Source: Lachnospiraceae bacterium UBA2864 (GTDB taxonomy: Bacteria > Bacillota > Clostridia > Lachnospirales > Lachnospiraceae). Taken from it: 64,000 nt of DNA. Every line of letters starts with the position of its first letter. The stretch's first letter is position 1. Position numbers and translations under genes: made by a program. A model generated the notes under the pieces. That model ran no database searches and was not told the DNA's origin. It was given only the letters and a program-made list of their open reading frames with translations. Where the stretch lies: the NCBI GenBank assembly GCA_002350525.1, contig DEFA01000025.1:6307-70306 (forward strand). The letters run 5' to 3'. Shown piece after piece: positions 26,295 through 34,697 of the stretch.

Positions 26295-27512
26295 TCACTT
26301 CTTCCTCTTAAACATAACCCCTTCAAGTGCTCTCATTGAGTCCTCTACTCCTTCCTTAGTTGCATCGGCATATGTATTAAGAGTAGTACTTATATCTTTA
26401 TGTCCGAGTATCTCCTGAATTGCTTTTAAGTCATCCGAATTCCTACAAAGTCTTGTTGCAAATGTATGGCGGAGCTGATGTGTAGATATGGCAGGAATCT
26501 CTCGATCAGGATACTCCTCATTATGTTCTTTGATAATCTGCTTGATCTGCTCAAGAACATTCGCTTTAGTCATTACAGTATTCTTCTTTGAAAGAAATAC
26601 AAAATTAGAATATCCACAACATTCAGGCTGAGGACCTCCAATTATATTCTGCTGTTCCAGTTGTAATTCAAGTGCCTTCTTTACTTCTGTAAGCATAGGA
26701 ATAGTTCTATCACCCGCTGCAGACTTAGTACTCTTCATAAGATTAGTATATTTACCATCAATAGGAAGATAGGCTACAGCTTGTCTTATATATATTTTGT
26801 TTTCTTCAAAATTTACATCATCCCACTGTAGCGCCAATGCTTCACCTACTCTGCACCCCGTACCAAGAAGGAATATAATCAAATACCTTACATGAGAGTG
26901 CTTCTTCATAGATAATACATAATCTACAAACTCATCCTGTTCTTCCTCTGTTAATGCAGTAACCTTCTTTGGAACCTCACGACTCTCTCCTTTTATCTCA
27001 GTGTATACACCCTTTACCGGATTCTTAATAATAATTTCATCATAGACTGCACTATCAAACATGGGTTTTATGATCGTATCTAATCTTTGTAGGGTAGAAA
27101 TGCTTATCTTTTTATTTCCACTTATAAGGCTCAAATAAAAATCCTTCACATGAGATCGCTTTATATCCGAAATACTCTTTTTTCCAAAAACATCTCGTAC
27201 ATATCTGTTATACATTACAGTCATAGTCCGTAATGTCGTTTGCTGAACTGTTTTTGACTTCTTATCTAAATAGTCATTAGCTATATCATTTAGAGATAGT
27301 TTCTGCTTCTCAACATCCAGCCCCTGTTCAAGATTGTTTAACAGCTTTTCTTTTTTCTCTCTTAACTCATCAAGAGTTGTAGCATAAATCGTATGTCTCT
27401 TGCCTTCATATGTAGTACGAAAAACATACATTCCATCTGGACGTTCGTATTCTCCTGTCTTTAATATTCTTCTCTTCGAATCCGTTCTTTTCCCTTCTTT
27501 AGATTTTGCCAT
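26295..27512 (-). CDS. Tyrosine recombinase/integrase (Tn916 Int-like)
   Basis: 405 aa. It has an N-terminal arm-binding region (PDGMYVFRTTYEGKRHTIYA), a core-binding helical domain, and a C-terminal catalytic domain with GTGCRVGEAL (first Arg), HQLRHTFATRL (His-x-x-Arg), GHKDIS (second His) and the nucleophile in LNTYADAT, so all catalytic residues look intact. AGGAAGAAGG precedes the ATG. No conjugation genes occur in the window, so this is an integrative island or the end of a larger element. Attachment sites were not identified. Confidence 0.93.
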   Translation of the reverse strand: MAKSKEGKRTDSKRRILKTGEYERPDGMYVFRTTYEGKRHTIYATTLDELREKKEKLLNNLEQGLDVEKQKLSLNDIANDYLDKKSKTVQQTTLRTMTVMYNRYVRDVFGKKSISDIKRSHVKDFYLSLISGNKKISISTLQRLDTIIKPMFDSAVYDEIIIKNPVKGVYTEIKGESREVPKKVTALTEEEQDEFVDYVLSMKKHSHVRYLIIFLLGTGCRVGEALALQWDDVNFEENKIYIRQAVAYLPIDGKYTNLMKSTKSAAGDRTIPMLTEVKKALELQLEQQNIIGGPQPECCGYSNFVFLSKKNTVMTKANVLEQIKQIIKEHNEEYPDREIPAISTHQLRHTFATRLCRNSDDLKAIQEILGHKDISTTLNTYADATKEGVEDSMRALEGVMFKRKK

Positions 27513-27533
27513 TTTCTCACCTTCTTCCTATAG

Positions 27534-27560
27534 GGGAACTGGATTAATCATCCAGTTCCC
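27534..27560. terminator. Hairpin between the DUF6462-like gene and integrase
   Basis: Perfect 11-bp stem GGGAACTGGAT/ATCCAGTTCCC with a 5-nt loop, 22 bp upstream of the integrase start. No clear T-run follows on the minus strand, so it may be an attenuator or processing hairpin limiting integrase expression. Confidence 0.5.
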
Positions 27561-27568
27561 GACACTAA

Positions 27569-27760
27569 CTAGCATCCGTATTTTTCTTCTACATACTCAT
27601 AAAACTTATCTGCTCTTATACGAACTATACGATCAATCCTGATTAGCGACTTTGACTCCTCTGCTAAAGCCATAATCTTTCCCTTACTCAAATTGGTTTC
27701 ATTTTTCATCTGATCCACAGTTCTATATATTGCATCATCATTTCTAATAGGTTTATACAT
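27569..27760 (-). CDS. DUF6462-like small DNA-binding protein (possible excisionase)
   Basis: 63 aa with the pattern QMKNETNLSKGKIMALAEES followed by RIDRIVRIRADKFYEYVEE, the compact HTH-like form found beside integrases in clostridial elements. GGGAGACATGAT precedes the ATG. Position directly before the integrase suggests a recombination directionality factor; this is inference. It is paralogous to the gene at 27934-28134. Confidence 0.7.
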   Translation of the reverse strand: MYKPIRNDDAIYRTVDQMKNETNLSKGKIMALAEESKSLIRIDRIVRIRADKFYEYVEEKYGC

Positions 27761-27802
27761 ATCATGTCTCCCTTCTATACCGGTTCACTTTTGGCTACCT
27801 AT

Positions 27803-27831
27803 ATTATAACTGCAACCATTTTATTTATCAA
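27803..27831 (-). promoter_or_regulatory. Promoter of the DUF6462-integrase unit
   Basis: TTGATA (27826-27831), 17-bp spacer, TATAAT (27803-27808), minus strand, 43 bp before the start codon. Confidence 0.8.
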
Positions 27832-27933
27832 TTGTAATAAGTTCACAAATGTACACTCTTGTAGTTGAGCTTTTTTTATGCATTTATATGATTTATAGCC
27901 CAGTAAACCTTATCTGAAGACAGTAGCCAATGA

Positions 27934-28134
27934 TCACTTCTTTTTATTATTAGACTGATTATCAAAATACTCATAGAACTTATCCGCTCTTATACGAAGC
28001 ATTCTATCAATACGGATAAGCGCATTAGCTCTTTCAGCTAGTTTTATTAGCTTTTTCCTACAAATATTAGTCTCCTTACTCATCTGAGCTACTGTTCTAT
28101 AAACCGACTCATCATTTCTAACTGGTGTATTCAT
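27934..28134 (-). CDS. DUF6462-like small protein, second copy
   Basis: 66 aa from the ATG at 28134, which overlaps the MazF stop codon as TAATG, a sign of translational coupling; a longer frame lacks a ribosome site. The sequence aligns with the 27569 protein (VAQMSKETNICRKKLIKLAE, RIDRMLRIRADKFYEYF). It could be a second directionality factor or act with MazF; no antitoxin-specific feature is visible. Confidence 0.68.
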   Translation of the reverse strand: MNTPVRNDESVYRTVAQMSKETNICRKKLIKLAERANALIRIDRMLRIRADKFYEYFDNQSNNKKK

Positions 28135-28496
28135 TAGTCTTCCTCCTTGATTCCCAACTGCATTAATATAAGTCCATTCAAACAATGAACCTTTTCCTGT
28201 GACAGAAAACCTGCTTTAGCTAAAACCTGATCTGTATCGATTGCTGTAAGTTGTTCGGTCAACAGCATAGTATCTTTCCCCAAATATCCATGTATGTCCG
28301 AATCCTTGATTATAAGATGTACTGGATTATTCCTTCTCTCCAAATTTGTTGTTCCTGGTATTACATTTATAATCTTGCCATGACCATTTATTCTGTTTGT
28401 ACTAACTACTACACAAGGTCTTCTGCCTCGTTGTATATGTCCATTACCTGCATTAAACTCAACCCAGATAATATCTCCTCTTCTAATATCCATCAT
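28134..28496 (-). CDS. MazF/PemK-type toxin endoribonuclease
   Basis: 120 aa. It begins IRRGDIIWVEFNAGNGHIQRG with RRPCVVVSTN next, then VIPGTT and LLTEQLTAID, the core blocks of MazF mRNA interferases. Ribosome site GAGAGGTGG. No typical MazE is adjacent. The flanking resolvase-fold protein and DUF6462-like protein overlap it at both ends, so one of them may take the antitoxin role, an inference. Confidence 0.88.
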   Translation of the reverse strand: MMDIRRGDIIWVEFNAGNGHIQRGRRPCVVVSTNRINGHGKIINVIPGTTNLERRNNPVHLIIKDSDIHGYLGKDTMLLTEQLTAIDTDQVLAKAGFLSQEKVHCLNGLILMQLGIKEED

Positions 28497-28896
28497 CTAC
28501 CACCTCTCCGGATTCTGGATTATAAAGTCTAAATCGAAGTTCTCCTTCATCAACCGTAATAAATCTGTGCCCAGCCTCTATTACCTTGCCAACTTTTGCA
28601 TATGCATCAGCAACTCCTCTGGAGATTGACATTGCATTTGCAACAAGTACAGCATCAGCTTTTCCTGAATCCAATTTATTAATCACTCTGTTTAATATCT
28701 TATTTGTCTCTATTGCTCCAAAGCAGCCCCTTCTTACTATTTTCATAGGGATAAGAGAATGCTTCTTGGCATATGAGTTTATATATCTGAGCTGTCTGTC
28801 TTCCTTTCGTTTAGCCTTATCCCAGTCATCCGTCTCCGTACTTGAAAGGATTACTATACATTTGACCGGCTCCACCTTCTTATATTTTCTACGCAT
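28483..28896 (-). CDS. Resolvase-fold protein without DNA-binding domain
   Basis: 137 aa from the ATG at 28896 (GAGGAGGGATGAT region). It resembles the N-terminal catalytic domain of serine recombinases (KCIVILSSTE, NKILNRVINKLDSGKADAVL, KVGKVIEAGHRFITVDEG), but the usual YxRVS start is altered to LSSTE and no C-terminal HTH or recombinase domain follows. It overlaps mazF by 14 bp and may be a non-catalytic relic or regulator. Confidence 0.65.
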   Translation of the reverse strand: MRRKYKKVEPVKCIVILSSTETDDWDKAKRKEDRQLRYINSYAKKHSLIPMKIVRRGCFGAIETNKILNRVINKLDSGKADAVLVANAMSISRGVADAYAKVGKVIEAGHRFITVDEGELRFRLYNPESGEVVDDGY

Positions 28897-28897
28897 A

Positions 28898-29245
28898 TCA
28901 TCCCTCCTCAGCTGTCGTGTTATCCAGAGATTCAATCATCTTTTCAATACCATCAAAGATCATATCCCTATTAACATTTTCGAGACTGTATATCTTTGTA
29001 GCCACCTTTTTTAATCTACTATTTTTATCTTCTCCCAACGCAAGAAGTGTATTTGCATCAGCATCAAAAAGTACCATCAGTTTAAATAGCACATCTATAC
29101 TCATCTTATCTATTCCCTGTTCGATTTTTGCATAATGGCTTGAAGTAATACCAATCTTTTCCGCAACCTCTAATTGTGTCATTGATCTATCCAAACGCAC
29201 TTCTTGTAAACAGATTCCAACTCTCATCTGATCATATTTCATCAT
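28898..29245 (-). CDS. XRE-family HTH regulator
   Basis: 115 aa from the ATG at 29245 (AAGGA upstream; a GTG at 29251 is the alternative). The HTH is clear (MTQLEVAEKIGITSSHYAKIEQG), followed by a helical dimerisation tail. It overlaps the small ORF upstream and abuts the resolvase-fold gene, so it is one operon with mazF and could repress it. Confidence 0.85.
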   Translation of the reverse strand: MMKYDQMRVGICLQEVRLDRSMTQLEVAEKIGITSSHYAKIEQGIDKMSIDVLFKLMVLFDADANTLLALGEDKNSRLKKVATKIYSLENVNRDMIFDGIEKMIESLDNTTAEEG

Positions 29246-29399
29246 CGTCACCGTCCTTTTCTGACTCTTCCAATTCTCTTAAATACTCCCACGCTTCTTC
29301 CTCAGTTGGAAAACGTGGGATTCCCTTTGCCGGTTCGCTGCTAGCGAAGATTACAACCTCCGCTGGCATAACGACCGGACATAAGCCTTTCGTTTTCAT
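29232..29399 (-). CDS. Small 55-aa protein of unknown function
   Basis: A 55-codon frame, MKTKGLCPVVMPAEVVIFAS then an acidic tail EEEAWEYLRELEESE. It fits the gap between the 29409 gene and the XRE gene and overlaps the latter's start by 14 bp. Composition looks protein-like. No family recognised. Confidence 0.55.
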   Translation of the reverse strand: MKTKGLCPVVMPAEVVIFASSEPAKGIPRFPTEEEAWEYLRELEESEKDGDDDEI

Positions 29400-29408
29400 T
29401 CCAAATTC

Positions 29409-30200
29409 CTAATATGGAAAAATCGGATTAAAATCATTATCCTTCAGAAGCACCTTTATTCCTCTGCGGTGCGCTTCATCAAGAAAGAAAAACTGCGGGA
29501 TTTTGAACTGGTTATATTCTTCAAGACGGTTCATTATGATGTAATCAATGACACCTGATTCCATCCAGGCCTTAAGCTTATTAACTCCTTCTTTTTCATT
29601 TACAATGAACTCCTGGATCATGATATCCCTATCATCAGCAGCCTGGATCAGTTCATCTACTACTCTTTCCTCAATCTCAGGTGACTTATTACATCTGACA
29701 AATATGACACCTCTCTTCTTTAGATCATCATGGACGATATTGCCGGTGTTCTTTCTTCCTGATGGTGGAACTGAACCCTTTTTTATTGAAGACATTTCCG
29801 GTATAGGCTTAACATCTTCATGTCCCAGATTAAATGTTTCATCAACCTGATCATCTACAACTCTATCTGTTTTGATATTCTTCCTATCAGTTGATCTTCT
29901 CATTACCGGTTTCTTTACTACATTCACCTTCTTTATCTCTGGATCTTTTTCAGTATCCTTACCTCTGATCTCCAGGCACTCAGGTATTACATCCTGAAAA
30001 TAGTCATTTAACTCTCTGACATCCACTCCATGATTAGCCATTATTATGATCATTTCCGGCGTCACCTTTTCAGGATCCTTTTCAGCTACAATCTTCATGG
30101 CTGAAATATTGAAATTATTGACTATCTCCATCAGTGCATCCATGTTGTGATTCATTTCTGAAACTGTTCTTAAAACATTAATATCTTCTTTTGTATACAT
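29409..30200 (-). CDS. Protein with C-terminal resolvase-like fold
   Basis: 263 aa. The N-terminal 80 residues are helical, a charged linker (about 85-155) follows, and the C-terminal 100 residues (GVIFVRCNKSPEIEERVVDE... DYIIMNRLEEYNQ... HRRGIKVLL) resemble the serine-recombinase nucleotide-fold domain but lack its catalytic serine context. AAGGAG precedes the ATG. It heads the operon leading to XRE, resolvase-fold protein and MazF. Function unknown. Confidence 0.6.
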   Translation of the reverse strand: MYTKEDINVLRTVSEMNHNMDALMEIVNNFNISAMKIVAEKDPEKVTPEMIIIMANHGVDVRELNDYFQDVIPECLEIRGKDTEKDPEIKKVNVVKKPVMRRSTDRKNIKTDRVVDDQVDETFNLGHEDVKPIPEMSSIKKGSVPPSGRKNTGNIVHDDLKKRGVIFVRCNKSPEIEERVVDELIQAADDRDIMIQEFIVNEKEGVNKLKAWMESGVIDYIIMNRLEEYNQFKIPQFFFLDEAHRRGIKVLLKDNDFNPIFPY

Positions 30201-30410
30201 TGCTTCGCTCCTTTTAATTATTTGTTAGATTTGTTTGTAGGTTCGAAGCGTGCACGCTCTCAAAACAGCCCGTTTGCAACCGGTGTTCTGTGCTGTTTTC
30301 TATGGTTAAATCATACGACAAAGAAACTCGGATTTTTATGACGGTGTAAGCAAGTTTTGGGTCAAAAATTTCTTTTGAAGCAATTTTTGATATATTCTTT
30401 CCGAAAAGCA

Positions 30411-30447
30411 TAAAAAGAACGCCTTAAGCTGTTACACTTAAGACGCT
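30411..30447 (-). terminator. Terminator of the HD-domain gene
   Basis: Minus-strand AGCGTCTTAAG pairs with CTTAAGGCGTT across an 8-nt loop and is followed by CTTTTTAT, 20 bp after the HD gene's stop. Confidence 0.8.
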
Positions 30448-30468
30448 CATTATAATTTTCATAATATA

Positions 30469-31443
30469 TCATTCTTCGAAATACATATAATCTAACTCGG
30501 ATTTGTGTTTCAGATATATCTCCTTAGTTATCACCAACTGTTCATCATCTTCATATAGTTTTTCGTCATTATCTAAACAAAACTCTAAGTAACCAAGTTT
30601 TAATCTTGTATACTTCTGTGTAAGACTGTCCAATTTGCAGAAGAACGGATAAGCAAATCCAAAATAATCGTCATTGCAAAGACAAATTCGGTTATCTTTA
30701 TCAACTTCATATTCATCAGGGACATACATATCTCCAAGAATTCCCATCAATTCAAATAAAACTGGAATATCCGGATTATCTATCCCCCTCGCTTTCTCTA
30801 CATATTCTTCTGAAGTTAATCCAGGAGGTAGACTCGTAATTTCACATAGAATTAGCTGGCAGACGGTTATATAGCCACATTTAGATTCTTCTGTGTTTTT
30901 ATCGATTCCTTCTACTCTATAGTAAATCGTCTCCATTGGATAATCTTCATCAAATGATTCAAAGTCATCGTAATAAATAGGTTTTAATCCTAGTTCATCT
31001 ATAATACTATCATATCTTGCCTGCTCTTTTTCCTTTATATCCTTCGAAGAATCATTCATTGTATGATGAATAACGTCAGCATCCTTAAGAAGCTCATCCA
31101 TAGAACCATCCACTGTCAGCTTATCATCATGATGATATATAGCCGAACAGATAATTTCAGTTTCACACTCATCAGTAATCTTAAGCTCATTTAGAATTTC
31201 TCGAGCAAGCTCTGCACCCTTATGAGCATGATCATCGTAAGAGCCCGACTTATATGCGTACAGGTCATGAAGCATAGCAGCCATTGCCGCAAGTTCCTCA
31301 TTTAGACCACGTGCCTTAGCAAGCATAGTAGCTGCAAGTGATACTCCATACAGGTGAGCCACTGCACTGATGCGTTCATCCGGATCCTCCATTTTATTAA
31401 GTTCATTATTTACATATTTTCTAAGTTCTTTTAATCGCCCCAT
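30469..31443 (-). CDS. HD-domain phosphohydrolase-like protein
   Basis: 324 aa. The N-terminal HD domain has H30, H59-D60 (MLHDLYAY), a further His pair around DDHAHKGAELA, and HHDD near 107, the metal ligands of HD hydrolases that act on nucleotides or cyclic nucleotides. The C-terminal 150 residues are acidic and unrecognised. AGGAG precedes the ATG. A single-gene unit with its own terminator. The substrate cannot be predicted. Confidence 0.82.
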   Translation of the reverse strand: MGRLKELRKYVNNELNKMEDPDERISAVAHLYGVSLAATMLAKARGLNEELAAMAAMLHDLYAYKSGSYDDHAHKGAELAREILNELKITDECETEIICSAIYHHDDKLTVDGSMDELLKDADVIHHTMNDSSKDIKEKEQARYDSIIDELGLKPIYYDDFESFDEDYPMETIYYRVEGIDKNTEESKCGYITVCQLILCEITSLPPGLTSEEYVEKARGIDNPDIPVLFELMGILGDMYVPDEYEVDKDNRICLCNDDYFGFAYPFFCKLDSLTQKYTRLKLGYLEFCLDNDEKLYEDDEQLVITKEIYLKHKSELDYMYFEE

Positions 31444-31597
31444 GATGTACTCCTAATACTAAAATTATTTATACAATTTACTATTCTCTTATACTCGCTT
31501 ATTCCAAGTATTTATTGCATTCTTACAACTATCATTATTATTGCTTTAGTATAATACATAAAGTCATCATTTTCATAGCATAAAAATGAATTAATAG

Positions 31598-31629
31598 AAA
31601 AAGCACCACAAGCCTTGACTCATGGTGCT
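31598..31629 (-). terminator. Terminator of the small membrane-protein operon
   Basis: Minus-strand AGCACCA and TGGTGCT pair over a 14-nt loop, then TTTTTC. It lies 18 bp after the stop of the 31647 gene. Confidence 0.8.
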
Positions 31630-31646
31630 CCATTGATTTTTATTAT

Positions 31647-32039
31647 TTATTTTGCGACCTCATCCACTATAACATTTCCTGTCGGATAATAGATTATATG
31701 TCTCAGACCATCCTCATCATCGAATAGAATCCTATCATTATCATACTCAATATCGAATTTACCCTCATATTTCGCAATGACATCACCCTCAACATCATAT
31801 ACTGTGATGCACCGTTCAATACCTCCACCAAAGTTGCTCTGCTGAGTTTTAATAGCACGCTTTCCTGCTTCAGTTCCTGTATAATACCATACTCCTATAG
31901 ACCAGGCTGCTGCCACGATAATGAATCCAACAATTACGCTTGGTATTCTTGCTTTCTTATACTGGTAACAAAGAAGTGCCACTACTGAAATAACCACAAG
32001 CGTCAGTAAAGATAATCCTACAATTGCACCTACTGTCAT
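31647..32039 (-). CDS. Small membrane protein, two helices plus beta-rich tail
   Basis: 130 aa. Two hydrophobic segments (about 5-26 and 33-52) are followed by a soluble tail (ITVYDVEGDVIAKYEGKFDI... ILFDDEDGLRHIIY) that resembles a small domain seen in clostridial phage and element proteins. It starts directly after the stop of the 32042 gene (GAGGTGAGTAAGT before ATG), so both are co-translated. Function unknown. Confidence 0.7.
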   Translation of the reverse strand: MTVGAIVGLSLLTLVVISVVALLCYQYKKARIPSVIVGFIIVAAAWSIGVWYYTGTEAGKRAIKTQQSNFGGGIERCITVYDVEGDVIAKYEGKFDIEYDNDRILFDDEDGLRHIIYYPTGNVIVDEVAK

Positions 32040-32041
32040 AC

Positions 32042-32317
32042 TTACTCACCTCTATCAAGCTTCTTAGCCTTAGCATACTTGCATGCACATCCAAGTGTCA
32101 TTCCAATGTAAAAGAGTGCCAAATCTCCAGTAAAATATGGACTGAATGTATTTACATGAGCATATTCATTAAGCGAATAAAGATTCATTGCCGTAATAAA
32201 TACCCAGATTGCTGCTGTAATTGCGTTTAATATCATTGATAACTTAGGATTATCATCCTTAAAAATTGCTTGAAGCTTTGATTCTTTCTTATTTGTATCC
32301 TTAACTGTATTAGCCAT
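32042..32317 (-). CDS. Small membrane protein
   Basis: 91 aa with two hydrophobic stretches (about 26-46 and 60-78) and a basic end. No family recognised. Middle member of a three-gene set of small membrane proteins. Confidence 0.65.
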   Translation of the reverse strand: MANTVKDTNKKESKLQAIFKDDNPKLSMILNAITAAIWVFITAMNLYSLNEYAHVNTFSPYFTGDLALFYIGMTLGCACKYAKAKKLDRGE

Positions 32318-32354
32318 TGTCGTATCCTCTCTTTCACTTTATCCTTCTATATTA

Positions 32355-32600
32355 TTAAGCTATTACTGTATTCTTATCTGCTGATTTTTCAGCTTTTTTC
32401 TTTTTACCAAGTGCAAATATTCCACCTGCAATACTGCATCCACAACCTGAAACTGTGAGTGCAACTATAATGCTTCTCAGTGTCCAGTCACTCATAAGTG
32501 GTGTGATGATCATAAGCTCCCAGATAACACCTACTGCAAAACCGATAACTGCTCCTTTAACTATCTCCATCTTGTTTTCTTTCTTATTTGTATTCTCCAT
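32355..32600 (-). CDS. Small membrane protein
   Basis: 81 aa with two hydrophobic segments (about 12-32 and 42-65) and a lysine-rich tail. The N-terminus, MENTNKKENKME, resembles that of the 32042 protein (NTVKDTNKKESK), so the two may be related by duplication. Confidence 0.65.
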   Translation of the reverse strand: MENTNKKENKMEIVKGAVIGFAVGVIWELMIITPLMSDWTLRSIIVALTVSGCGCSIAGGIFALGKKKKAEKSADKNTVIA

Positions 32601-32744
32601 TTTTATATCCTCATCTTTCGTTTATTTCTTGCGATTTGTCCGCTCTCATTTAACTTATGTCTGGATAATACAACAGCCTAAGAATACATATACAAAATCT
32701 GTTGTAAATGGAAATTAAGATGTCGCGAATGGTATTTTCTTTTT

Positions 32745-33056
32745 TCATAAAGATACTTTTATCAAATCAAGTATCAGTCTCTTCACCATTCCCTTCTTAC
32801 AGAAAGGGACCTGAGCAAATGCCATTGAAATCTCATTATCTACAACGGTTTCACCATTTATCAGATAATCTATCGACACTTCAAAATAAGCTGCAATGTC
32901 TACTACATAATCAATAGAGATAGTCTGTTTTCCAGTTTCTATCTTACATATGACACTACTTTCAGTTTTAAACACTGCTGCCAGTTGTTCCTGTGTCATC
33001 TTTCTCTGTTTTCTCAAATCTCTAATTCTCTCTCCCGTCTTTTTTGCATCGTACAT
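32745..33056 (-). CDS. XRE-family regulator, paralogue A
   Basis: 103 aa from the ATG at 33056, which follows AGGAGGTACGGTT; the longer frame runs through the operator region. The HTH is RIRDLRKQRKMTQEQLAAVF with KTESSVICKIETGKQ after it. It is nearly identical in its first 65 residues to paralogue B at 34698 and diverges towards the C-terminus. It is preceded by two perfect palindromes, so it is likely autoregulatory. Confidence 0.88.
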   Translation of the reverse strand: MYDAKKTGERIRDLRKQRKMTQEQLAAVFKTESSVICKIETGKQTISIDYVVDIAAYFEVSIDYLINGETVVDNEISMAFAQVPFCKKGMVKRLILDLIKVSL

Positions 33057-33066
33057 AACCGTACCT

Positions 33067-33120
33067 CCTGAAATTTGTATTTCAGGGATGTTGACTGGCC
33101 AGTCATTTTTTACCGGTAAA
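33067..33120. promoter_or_regulatory. Operator region of XRE paralogue A
   Basis: Three symmetrical elements lie within 54 bp before the gene: TTTACCGGTAAA (33109-33120) and TGACTGGCCAGTCA (33092-33105), both perfect palindromes, and CCTGAAAT-TTGT-ATTTCAGG (33067-33086), a hairpin whose arm contains part of the ribosome site. Confidence 0.75.
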
Positions 33121-33194
33121 GTTATCCACTGATGTACCAGCCCAAGCATCTTGGACGGATAAATCAAGAGATAATTTATTTAATAAACAACAAT

Positions 33195-33245
33195 AAAAAA
33201 AACGAAGTTACCTACTTAGCCTATTGGCTGAAATAGATAACTCCG
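33195..33245 (-). terminator. Terminator after the 33295 gene
   Basis: A long imperfect stem on the minus strand, CGGAGTTATCTATTTCAGCC pairing with GGCTAAGTAGGTAACTTCG, followed by eight T. Confidence 0.88.
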
Positions 33246-33294
33246 ATTTTCAGTTCCACGATTGATTACGGGACTATTTACGGTAGTTTCTAAA

Positions 33295-33483
33295 TTATTG
33301 ATTTGATGCTCTCTTTATAGCTTCATTAACTTGATATTTCATATCCTCCCAAGATATTGTCTCGAATTTATTCTTATCTGTCTTAACCTCAAGTTTCACC
33401 TCATCATTAGTTATTATAACATCGCAGAATCGAGGTGGAATCGGCTTGTCACTTCTTAAATTTCGAATTGCCTGTCTCAACAT
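33295..33483 (-). CDS. Small protein of unknown function
   Basis: 62 aa from the ATG at 33483 (AAAGGAGGTG just before; the preceding ATG at 33486 is an alternative). It is basic and helical (MLRQAIRNLRSDKPIPPRF...). It starts 12 bp before the 33495 stop would be passed, so it is coupled to the DUF6076-like gene. No family recognised. Confidence 0.6.
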   Translation of the reverse strand: MLRQAIRNLRSDKPIPPRFCDVIITNDEVKLEVKTDKNKFETISWEDMKYQVNEAIKRASNQ

Positions 33484-33494
33484 CATCACCTCCT

Positions 33495-34544
33495 TTAAAA
33501 CTGTTTCAACCATTCAAGGAAGTCTTCTGTTGTTACAAGTCCATGAACCAAATTATTTCTCCACTCACGAACTTCATTTAATAGCCGAGAAAACTTTTCA
33601 GCAACCTCCTTATTTTCCGGATGCCTCTTAATTGTCATTTTATATCGCATATATACTTTGCGATACTCCCTTGTCGCCACATCATTTTTCTCTTTATTAG
33701 CTCTAGTCACCTGAGCCCCAACATCCTTACACGTCTTATCTATATTGTCTCTTATAGGATAAGAACAATAAATCGCATCCGATCTTCCTTCTGGAACAAA
33801 ATAATTACCACAGTTTTTACATTTCACTATCTGAATCTCTTTGTTAATGCAATGAGCTAAATCAAATATCAAAAGAGAAAATGACGACTTTATTGTATAT
33901 AAATTAAGGAAGCCTCGATCCGTAAGTATCAATCTATAATCAATATGTTGCATATCCATATGATTTCCGTACATAGAAGCGAAAACTTCTATACCTTTTC
34001 TATGTTCGTCATCATCTATTTCATCACTTTCCATTATACGTGTGAACATCTCCTTAGTAACAATATAATTATCTGCAAACGCATAATACGAAGTTAAAAG
34101 GATTTGAAGTACAGTATTTCCTCCTGGCCCATCTAATTCTGTTCCATCAAAAATGAATTTTCTCACAATATCATAATTATTCTCCAATAATTCTAAATAT
34201 TCTTCTACTCTATTCTCTCTTATTGCGTTAAACCAATCAGCTGAACTATTCATAAATTCCAAAGCTATCATTGTACTTATAACTGGAGGAAATTTTCTAT
34301 TTATTAATTCATGGAATTTCAGAAATGTTTTAGAGAAATTTTCAGCAGTCCCCTCTTCATCTAATCCTTCACACGACATTATTATTGGCTTAATATCAGA
34401 CGGAACCAAACGCATATACTCACAAATAAGTCCTCCAATTGGATAGTAATCCTCACTCTGTGCCATAACCAACTGATATTTATCCCCTTCAAATATTATG
34501 TTCAAGCCAAAATCAATGTTTAACTCATTTTCTCTTGTTATCAC
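33495..34544 (-). CDS. DUF6076-like protein with zinc-binding C-terminal motif
   Basis: 349 aa. The first 220 residues are helical and unrecognised. The C-terminal part has VKCKNCGNYFVPEGR with a following YCSYPI...CKDVGA, a zinc-knuckle pattern seen in proteins called DUF6076, and ends in a basic helical region (REYRKVYMRYKMTIKRHPE). It is preceded by a consensus promoter covered with TGTTAACA sites. Function unknown; it sits between two XRE paralogues. Confidence 0.72.
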   Translation of the reverse strand: MITRENELNIDFGLNIIFEGDKYQLVMAQSEDYYPIGGLICEYMRLVPSDIKPIIMSCEGLDEEGTAENFSKTFLKFHELINRKFPPVISTMIALEFMNSSADWFNAIRENRVEEYLELLENNYDIVRKFIFDGTELDGPGGNTVLQILLTSYYAFADNYIVTKEMFTRIMESDEIDDDEHRKGIEVFASMYGNHMDMQHIDYRLILTDRGFLNLYTIKSSFSLLIFDLAHCINKEIQIVKCKNCGNYFVPEGRSDAIYCSYPIRDNIDKTCKDVGAQVTRANKEKNDVATREYRKVYMRYKMTIKRHPENKEVAEKFSRLLNEVREWRNNLVHGLVTTEDFLEWLKQF

Positions 34545-34571
34545 TTTAACTCACTCCGTTCTTTTTATTTC

Positions 34572-34669
34572 TTGTTAACAATCACTCTAGTTGATTTCCT
34601 ATTGTTAACACTTTAACATCAAACGCCTTTTTTGTCAACAATTATTATTTGTTTTTATTATTGTTAACA
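34572..34669 (-). promoter_or_regulatory. Promoter with four TTGTTAACAA-type operators
   Basis: Promoter TTGACA (34633-34638), 17-bp spacer, TAAAGT (34610-34615), minus strand. Sites: TTGTTAACAA (34572-34581), TGTTAACA (34603-34610), the one-mismatch TTGTCAACAA spanning the -35 box (34632-34641) and TGTTAACA (34662-34669). Sites over -35 and start suggest repression. Confidence 0.78.
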
Positions 34670-34697
34670 TGCTATTTAAAATGATATATCAACTTTT

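Noticed and set aside
30214..30411. 65-codon minus-strand ORF before the 29409 gene
   Set aside because: No ribosome site, low-quality composition, and it abuts the HD gene terminator.
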